DNA of 64,000 nucleotides from JAXDMK01 sp963765955 (GTDB taxonomy: Bacteria; Actinomycetota; Acidimicrobiia; Acidimicrobiales; AC-14). Below the pieces are notes generated by a model. It did no database searches, was not told the DNA's origin, and worked only from the letters and a program-made list of their open reading frames with translations. The position numbers and the translations under genes are program-made. The DNA lies in assembly GCA_963765955.1 (NCBI GenBank), contig CAVXYA010000002.1, forward strand, positions 186,001 through 250,000. The letters run 5' to 3'. How positions within the stretch are numbered: position 1 is the first letter of the stretch; every line of letters starts with the position of its first letter. Of this stretch, positions 63,900 through 64,000 are shown piece by piece.

Positions 63900-64000
63900 T
63901 TGGTCCGATCGATGCCCTCGTGGGCGATCGTGACTTCCTCGATCCCGATGTCGTTGGAGCCGGCGTTGAGCGAGGGCCCGGTGATCTTCGATGGCCACCC
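63896..64000 (-). CDS. Second tube protein, C-terminal fragment (runs off right edge)
   Basis: The last 34 codons of a gene entering from the right: WPSKITGPSLNAGSNDIGIE, ending IAHEGIDRTK. This is the C-terminal strand pattern of gp19-like tube proteins (compare ELEIAHHGFQ in the other tube protein). The rest of the eCIS, including sheath and ATPase, would lie beyond the window. Confidence 0.7.
   Translation of the reverse strand, partial: GWPSKITGPSLNAGSNDIGIEEVTIAHEGIDRTK

Noticed and set aside
48793..64000. Prophage
   Set aside because: Only tail-like parts with eCIS-type DUF4255 and PAAR-like proteins are present; no capsid, portal, terminase, integrase or attachment repeats seen.

Overview
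The window is very GC-rich, with frequent GTG starts and 1-8 bp gene overlaps (ATGA, GTGA, TGATG). It carries an InhA-type enoyl reductase, a discrete type II fatty-acid-synthase operon, a his/trp block and an extracellular contractile injection locus. This points to a high-GC actinobacterium; an Acidimicrobiia-like lineage is my inference, not something the sequence proves.

Layout. 1-1.5 kb: a membrane-protein fragment, a small MTPK-repeat zinc-finger-like protein and a frameshifted membrane protein. 1.55-4.6 kb: a molybdate operon (HTH/Mop regulator, modA, modB, modC). 4.6-9.2 kb, minus strand: beta-phosphoglucomutase, GH65 glycoside phosphorylase and a tryptophanase. 9.2-11.7 kb: an MMPL/RND exporter. 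11.8-14.7 kb: tRNA-Val, NUDIX hydrolase, inositol-phosphatase-like enzyme, a hypothetical protein, tRNA-Leu with a clear promoter, and bacterioferritin comigratory protein. 14.7-22.6 kb: a secreted serine protease and a FAS-II operon (fabD, biotinyl-like protein, fabH, fabG, acpP, fabF, carboxyltransferase, fabI).

22.7-30.0 kb is an accessory island whose codon use is less GC-biased. It looks like an unusual RiPP (ribosomally made, modified peptide) cluster. A 30-residue Glu-rich candidate precursor with a strong ribosome site is followed by a perfect 15-bp hairpin. Then come a HEXXH-type peptide-modification protein, a YcaO protein, a family 2 glycosyltransferase, an 80-residue unknown and a JmjC/cupin oxygenase. 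A divergent arm carries a membrane-anchored small protein, an HTTM-like membrane protein (HTTM is related to the membrane domain of vitamin-K-dependent gamma-carboxylase), a methyltransferase and a polysaccharide deacetylase. This is the strongest candidate for an undescribed system.

30.6-36.3 kb: trpC, a second trpB (trpB2), trpF, a membrane protein, trpB and trpA. 36.3-42.5 kb: a DUF2075 nuclease-helicase, a membrane protein, a two-component system and a lipoprotein, placed between this trp segment and hisI-trpE-ygfZ (42.5-45.5 kb). 45.5-48.7 kb: a second two-component system and a DUF4173-type membrane protein. 48.8-64 kb: an extracellular contractile injection system (eCIS) with PAAR-like tip, DUF4255 cap protein, baseplate, hub, LysM and tube proteins, a very long disordered RRSPA-repeat protein, a membrane-anchored carboxypeptidase-regulatory-like protein, and a LuxR regulator with a Glu in place of the phosphoacceptor Asp. 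The locus runs off the right edge.

A caution for any reader: at least eight genes, including the housekeeping gene fabF, are interrupted by a single reading-frame shift, almost always a net +1 base. This fits base-insertion errors in the source sequence better than real gene decay. Products below are described across these shifts.
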